DNA of 21,440 nucleotides from assembly GCA_001586965.3 (NCBI GenBank), contig LUCW03001814.1, positions 1 through 21,440 of the forward strand. Reading direction: 5' to 3'. The notes under the pieces are model-generated. The model was not told the DNA's origin, ran no database searches, and was given only the letters and a program-made list of their open reading frames with translations. This DNA comes from Sphaeroforma sirkka (Eukaryota; Opisthokonta; Ichthyosporea; Ichthyophonida). Below, in pieces: positions 17,360-21,440 of the stretch (within the stretch, counting starts at the first letter, position 1; every line of letters starts with the position of its first letter). Position numbers and translations under genes: made by a program.

Positions 17360-17637
17360 GGCAAGCTGGGGTCCTGAGCTTCACTCCTAGGTGATACACG
17401 GACGCTGGCGAGCCTTTCCGCGGTAGTAGATACCTCTTCTTCCAAGGCTTTAGGATCCGACGAGTCATCCTCAGAATAATCCTCTGTACCAACCTCAGAA
17501 TTTGCTTCCCCAACAGTATCCTCGGCAGGCTCAACTCCAGACAGGCTAGGTGTTTCCACAGGGACCTCAGGAACCTCGGCAGGCTTAGCAGGCTTAGAGC
17601 TAGCGGCTCCCTTGCCTTTAGAAGTACCCTTAGCCAT
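17360..17637 (-). CDS. gag: Gag of element B: N-terminus
   Basis: The ATG at 17637 is a good start: it is the first ATG after the LTR in element orientation, about 80 bp downstream of the LTR end. It is followed by a lysine-rich stretch (MAKGTSKGKG), then a Pro/Val/Glu-rich and strongly acidic low-complexity region (about residues 20-70). Such disordered ends are common in Gag. The frame is in phase until the C7 run at about 17353-17359 and then shifts. Confidence 0.65.
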
Positions 17638-17717
17638 AGTATTTGCTGGATAGTAAATCGATGTCAGACAGTCTAGAAGCAGTACACTACTGTAACTACT
17701 AAATAACTGAAAAAATA
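17638..17717 (-). other. 5' leader of element B with no tRNA-type primer site seen
   Basis: In element orientation the 80 bp after the LTR end (GTTTACA) begin TATTTTTTCAGTTATTT. A primer-binding site complementary to a tRNA 3' end normally begins TGG at or close to the LTR edge, and none is seen. The leader of element A also starts T-rich (TTTTTTAACTT). Confidence 0.5.
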
Positions 17718-17932
17718 TGTAAACTTCGATGGAAATTACTAGGTTTCAAACTATATTAAACTAAAATACAATTTAGTCAGTTAGATTTAGCAGTGGTAGC
17801 TTGTGTAAGAATGATCGGGACTGCCTCTTGTTAAGAGCCTAAATATCCTCGATCACACAGGGCGTACCTCTAGCTGTTCTTTATTGAATAATTTTCACTA
17901 GAAGTACTAAGTGTTCATGACCACTTGCCTAA
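17718..17932 (-). repeat. Rearranged 5' LTR of element B, direct arm
   Basis: This is a direct copy of the first ~215 bp of the repeat at 10653-11255 (up to GACCACTTGCCTAA), very close to it except for the TTCGATGG variant and a 3-bp difference in GCTGTT(GTT)CTTT. In element orientation it is the inner end of the LTR (the part next to gag). The expected other ~390 bp of the LTR are missing, replaced by the inverted arm that follows. Confidence 0.88.
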
Positions 17933-18183
17933 CGTTATTAGACATGTAACTATTTTACAAATTAGGCAAGTGGTCATCTGAAGAACTTAGTACTTCTAGT
18001 GAAAATTATTCAACAAAGAACAGCCAGAGGTACGCCCTGTGTGATCGAGGATATTTCCAGGCTCTTAGTCAAGAGGCAGTCAGGAGATCATTCTTACACA
18101 AGCTACCACTGAAATCCTAACTGACTAAATTGTATTTTAGTTTAATATAGTTTGAAAACTAGTAATTTCCATCGAAGTTTACA
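17933..18183 (+). repeat. Rearranged 5' LTR of element B, inverted arm
   Basis: This is an inverted copy of the same LTR end, starting inside the LTR (CGTTATTAG...TTTACAAATTAGG) and ending AAGTTTACA at 18183. It can pair with 17718-17932 along its whole length and makes the right edge a mirror image of the left edge. It differs from the direct arm at more places than the direct arm differs from the left LTR (for example TTTCAG for TTAGCAG, TCTCCTGAC for TCGGGAC, and an extra CTGAAG-like piece), so it may derive from another family member. Confidence 0.88.
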
Positions 18184-18187
18184 ATAG
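18184..18187. repeat. Target-site duplication ATAG, right copy
   Basis: ATAG directly follows TTTACA at the element B edge and matches 10649-10652. Removing the element and one copy restores an open LINE RT frame (AGA ACG AAT AGC ATC CTA CAA GGC). Confidence 0.85.
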
Positions 18188-18355
18188 CATCCTACAAGGC
18201 TCAATCGTCGGCCCCCAGCTCTTTATTATCTACATGGATTCTTTAGCTGTCACGCTAGTACAATTTCGGCTCAAGCTCTTCCGCTCTTATTTATTTGTTG
18301 ATGACATACGGACCCAAGCCCCTCGATCGGTTTCTGCTCCAGCCCTTCTTAGATG
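18188..18355 (+). pseudogene. LINE reverse transcriptase, middle part
   Basis: The LINE RT frame resumes with SILQGSIVGPQLFIIYMDSLA, the counterpart of the conserved LINE motif around QGSxxxPxLF. It then carries YLFVDDI, whose FVDD (18294-18305) provides the second and third catalytic Asp (usual form YADD or similar). It ends at a TGA in this phase (about 18351-18353), and the next segment of the protein continues in the frame that is open at 18295-18813. Confidence 0.85.
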
Positions 18356-18780
18356 ACATTGATGCGTGGGGACGCAAATCTGGCCTCGAACAGGGTGTCA
18401 TTACACCCCGAGTACGATCTACCGGCTTGCGACACGCGGCGCCAACCCTTCGTATAAATGGTGAGCTGGTCACGCTCGACGCTTGCAGACGCACCTTGGA
18501 ACACACGTTACCTCCCCTGAAGATGGCGCCCATACATGCCGAACCGAAACACTCCAAATATCTGGGGTTCCACTCTCTCACGGAGTACCAGGAATCAACA
18601 AACAGACATATGGAATCTCTGGTTGCAGCATTGTCACTGGGTACCGCCTCTTTCCGCGCTTACGGCTTCCATGGCTTCAGCTGGCGACACTCCCGCAACC
18701 GACTGGTGATGTTCAGAACATTCATCCTATCCACGGCCACATATGGGCTGAACATTATTGCCTGGGCTCCCCTATATGGA
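18295..18780 (+). pseudogene. LINE RT thumb and connection region
   Basis: The frame carries RFLLQPFLDDIDAWGRKSGL (from about 18331), PTLRINGELV (about 18448-18477) and KHSKYLGFHSL (from about 18547), the pattern of LINE RTs in which KYLG marks the thumb. It then continues with LVMFRTFILSTATYGLNIIAWAP (about 18706-18774), the typical connection helix. The in-frame ATG at 18295 falls inside the RT core and is not a real start. A shift near 18780 moves the protein to the next frame. Confidence 0.85.
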
Positions 18781-19000
18781 AGGATGCGTTGGACCCCTGT
18801 TCGAGCGCTTTAACTCAGCACTCATTCAAGCAGCAGCCATCGTCACGGGCACTAAATACCCTCGGTTTCCCAAACATCAAACAAACTTACTTCACTTTTT
18901 TGCGGCCTGCTCCCCGCGCGACCATTCGCGGATTACCTCGGAGGTTGCCTGGGAATACAACCCGACTCAATGGCCAGCACAAATCCACTTACCCCTCTGA
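18758..19000 (+). pseudogene. LINE RT connection region, continued
   Basis: The short frame continues the LINE protein with LFERFNSALIQAAAIVTG, KYPRFPKHQTNLLHFFAACSP, the part of LINE proteins after the RT thumb. It ends in a TGA (18998-19000), where the next frame picks up. Confidence 0.7.
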
Positions 19001-19871
19001 TGCAACCCGCCTGGGCCCACGACAATATGCTCACCTGAAAACTGTACACAAAACCACGGGCGGGCGTACACCCGACCATGTAGCCCTCCACCAACGCTGT
19101 GACGACATCAGGAAGAACTCAACAAAACGTTGGTCCAACAAGGAGATCGCGGCAATGGCCCGGCGCCAATACTACCACCAACTGGTTATGGGTAAACCGC
19201 CAACCTCAAACCGAGACACAGCCAGACACGACAGCTTCAATCGCTGCTTCGAGACTACACCAATCCGGCTCTGTGCTATAATTGTAACGAAGACGTACAT
19301 GTTCACATTGCTCGACTACCGCACCGACGGCTATCACTGCCCTGTTTGCCCCGGTAGCCACAAGTTCACTACCAGCCACTTTACCTGCACCCAACGACTG
19401 ATTCGACGCATCCTGGTAGGCCTGAAACTGCTGCCCGTTGGTCCTGACCTCATTCAGCAATTACAGGAGTGCCACGACTTCCACGCTATCTGGACCCTCG
19501 ACGAACACCTTAGATCCTTTCTTCAGCATGTTGAAGATCCACCGTACCCTCACACGTCCCTGACACGTCAACAGATGTTCCCCAAACCCCGGCTAATCAC
19601 TCTGTTGAAGTACTACTTCCAAATTTCGGTTTCAAACCAAATCATCGCGCTTGTTGGCTCCGCCTATGATACTTCCGATTCAGGCCAGCCAACACATACA
19701 GAACTCATCGGTGGTCTGGTGCGGCATTGGCTTACCCCCATCTCGCTCCTCGACCGGGTTATGACGGATAACCTGGTCCTTCTCGGTATTTCATACTCTG
19801 CACTAACCCATTCCGAGGCACTACGCGGCGCAGACCCGATCCGCACCACAGAGATGGGTACTCTACTTTAG
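18990..19871 (+). pseudogene. LINE C-terminal region with zinc-binding motif
   Basis: The useful part of this frame runs from about 18990 to the TAG at 19869-19871. A Cys/His cluster, HCPVCPGSHKFTTSHFTC (19335-19388), resembles the zinc knuckle found near the C-terminus of many LINE ORF2 proteins. Just upstream, in another phase (about 19268-19300), ALCYNCNEDV gives a further C-x2-C, so a one-base shift probably splits a larger zinc domain. The rest is helical and unlike anything I can name. The 5' part of this open frame (18483-18990) is out of phase with the RT. Confidence 0.7.
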
Positions 19872-20046
19872 TAGGTCAGCAAGCGAATATATGGAACATT
19901 CGATAGTAACAGTGTTTTGTCAACACCGGCCCGAATTGACTCAGCGCATATCTTCCATTGTCGACTCACTTGGCCCAAGCTTCAGACGGGAATTTACTGA
20001 CCACTTCTTCCCATCAATCTTTCCTGAACCACTACAGCGACTATGA
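19861..20046 (+). pseudogene. LINE C-terminus after a further frame shift
   Basis: A one-base shift near 19861 continues an open phase for 61 codons (LYFSRSASEYMEHSIVTVF and onward, ending EPLQRL) to a TGA at 20044-20046. Codon content and continuity suggest this is the true C-terminus of the LINE protein, with the TAG at 19869 an artefact of the shift. Confidence 0.6.
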
Positions 20047-20200
20047 GAGCCATACCATATGTTCATACATTGTAACATACATACTTGTCATTTTTGAATT
20101 AAATAATATTATCCCTATATCAGCGGGCATTTTGATGAGAATTAATCAGTGTCCTTGCAGTTTTCATGGACGTCACTAACCAACAATCTCGATGCCTTGA
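20047..20200 (+). other. LINE 3' non-coding region
   Basis: AT-rich sequence between the LINE stop and the solo LTR. No poly-A tail is seen. It ends with TTGA, the target duplication of the solo LTR. Confidence 0.5.
20197..20200. repeat. Target-site duplication TTGA, left copy
   Basis: TTGA precedes the solo LTR and recurs at 20834-20837 immediately after it. Confidence 0.8.
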
Positions 20201-20833
20201 TGTAAACTTCGATGGATATTTCTATGTTTTAAACTATGTTATATAAACTAAGATACAATTTAAGTCAGTTAGATTTAGCAGTGGTAGCTTGTGTAAGAAT
20301 GATCGGACTGCCTCTTGGTAAGAGCCTTAATATCCTCGATCACACAGGACGTACCCTCTAGCTGTTCTTTATTAAATAATTTTCACTAGAAGTACTAAGT
20401 GTTCATGACCACATGCCTAATTTGTAAATAGACATAAGAACGTAAGTCAAAAGTTACATTGGCTAATATAAATAAAGTTCCATCTGAAGAAAAAGTTAAA
20501 AAAAAATAAAGTTTCATCTGAAGAAAAGTAAAAAAAAAGAAAAAGACTTATTGTATTTTGGAGATTGGCGGGAAGACCAAAACCTGTAAGTAGTAGTTCA
20601 AAGATTATAAAATTTAGTTTTTAATATCCTACATCTACTATCGTCTCAAATAGATCCAAGTAAATGAGTCATACCAAATACTCAGGCTATTGGAGCCATC
20701 AAAGTGAATTTAGAACACTTTGGAAATATTGGAAAAAGAATTTGTATTAAATTATTTTAAATACAAATAAAAACCAATATGTTATCTCATTTGGTCTTGA
20801 TATTTTAGACTGACCGGAGACCGTATTTCTACA
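20201..20833 (-). repeat. Solo LTR of family B
   Basis: Full-length relative of 10653-11255, same orientation, beginning TGTAAACTTC and ending TTTCTACA, with a 4-bp duplication (TTGA) on both sides. It is 30 bp longer, because a segment (ATAAAGTTYCATCTGAAGAAAA plus A-run) is present twice in tandem (about 20472-20505 and 20506-20538). A solo LTR is the usual product of recombination between the two LTRs of an inserted element. Confidence 0.9.
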
Positions 20834-21440
20834 TTGATGTCGCAGGTGTTCTAGTCAACACATTTACGAGGAAAAAAGGCTACCTTTTAATTAGATGTAC
20901 TCGTTATATGAGTACATGTCGTACTGTGTGCGCCCATTTTTATTTATTATTTTTTTTTGAACTTGCAGCTAGGTATTATCGAGCTAGAACGCTTCGAATC
21001 AGTAGTGTACTGTCCAAGAATCGATATCCCGGTGCATTCATCACATTTCTTAAATTTTGACGACAAATAATCATATAGGGTTGCACCCACGTTGTTTTGA
21101 AACACAGGGGTGGAGTCATAAATTGTCAATGATAGTTGAAAGCAACTGTTAAATTGTATCAGATATCACTTAAAGTGCAGGACACCACACATGTATATAA
21201 ATTGATGAGCTTTCATATTGATAGCAGATACGTATGAGTGCATAAGCAGCGATATGGACAAGCCTCCGAATAGTTCGTGCAAGCATCTTGAAGCCTCACA
21301 GTGGAAATCAAACAGCTTTGATGGATGGTGTAGTGCCTATGACAGTGGATGACTGAATACGCAAGCTGCATCCATCGCTTAAATTTCAAGCACAGCGGGA
21401 TGCAGAGTAGATGACTCGATCTTGTGATGGAACGAGATTT
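20834..21440. other. Right flank, nothing recognised
   Basis: After the TTGA copy (20834-20837) the sequence is AT-rich with a T-run near 20950. A 60-codon open frame on the minus strand (20947-21129) holds a C-x2-C pair but no known pattern, and I do not call it a gene. Confidence 0.5.

Larger units (their letters stand above)
10653..18183 (-). mobile_element. Ty3/gypsy chromovirus, element B
   Basis: This is a 7.5-kb LTR retrotransposon on the minus strand: gag (about 15500-17637), protease and RT (14074-15500), RNase H and Dam-like domain (about 13112-14100), integrase (about 12200-13121), GPF module and chromodomain-like end (11385-12218). The 3' LTR is the 603-bp repeat at 10653-11255. 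The 5' LTR side (17718-18183) is rearranged into a fold-back. The element is bounded by ATAG on both sides and interrupts the LINE RT at a codon-exact position. Both outer ends read TGTAAAC inward, which a normally integrated LTR element cannot do. Domain order matches element A but the two are clearly different families. At least nine single-base shifts interrupt the coding frames. Confidence 0.88.
10182..20200 (+). mobile_element. Non-LTR (LINE-type) retrotransposon, interrupted
   Basis: The LINE consists of an RT part at 10182-10652, an insertion (element B, 10653-18183, plus one 4-bp target copy) and the remainder at 18188-20046, followed by about 150 bp of 3' non-coding sequence up to the solo LTR at 20201. 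It has no LTRs. The RT palm motifs, the connection region with KYLGF, and a downstream Cys/His motif are of LINE type. The left end abuts the LTR of element A, so the 5' half with the endonuclease is missing. The 3' end cannot be fixed, since no poly-A or tail repeat is obvious. Confidence 0.75.

Noticed and set aside
20947..21129. 60-codon minus-strand frame with a C-x2-C pair
   Set aside because: Too short, with no partner Cys/His pair and no homologue recognised.

Overview
The window is repeat-dense eukaryotic DNA with no convincing host gene. Almost everything recognisable is retrotransposon: two Ty3/gypsy-class LTR elements whose pol ends in a chromodomain (chromoviruses), one non-LTR (LINE-type) element and a solo LTR. 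Gag/pol with chromodomains, a LINE with a C-terminal zinc-binding motif, 4-bp target duplications and low gene density suggest a transposon-rich fungus (perhaps early-diverging) or a protist. The sequence does not settle which.

Layout. 1-1520 is non-coding, with low-complexity tracts and a degenerate dyad repeat (about 1064-1267). 1521-10181 is chromovirus A on the + strand: a 146-bp direct repeat (1521-1666), a 1.4-kb leader, gag (about 3062-5310), pol (5314-9107: protease, RT, RNase H, a Dam-methylase-like domain, DD35E integrase, chromodomain), two related tandem-repeat blocks (9144-9480, 9696-9858), and the 147-bp direct repeat again (10035-10181). A LINE remnant on + starts at 10182. Its RT domain is cut at 10652 by chromovirus B (10653-18183, minus strand) and resumes at 18188, ending at a stop at 20046. 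A solo LTR of family B sits at 20201-20833. 20834-21440 holds nothing recognisable.

The nesting can be read directly. B is flanked by a 4-bp duplication (ATAG, 10649-10652 and 18184-18187), and removing B plus one copy restores the LINE RT reading frame across the motif NSILQGS. The solo LTR has its own duplication, TTGA. B is abnormal: both outer ends carry the same LTR terminus (TGTAAAC reading inward), because the right LTR is a fold-back of direct and inverted copies of the same ~215-250 bp.

How the genes work together: in each element gag would form the particle and bind RNA, protease would cleave the polyprotein, RT and RNase H would make cDNA, integrase would insert it, and the chromodomain would bias insertion towards modified chromatin. 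The unexpected part is a domain between RNase H and integrase in both elements that resembles the phage/DIRS-type N6-adenine methylase family (NPPW in A, NPPC in B). Most reading frames are broken by single-base shifts, many in homopolymer runs, so either the copies are decaying or the assembly carries long-read indel errors.
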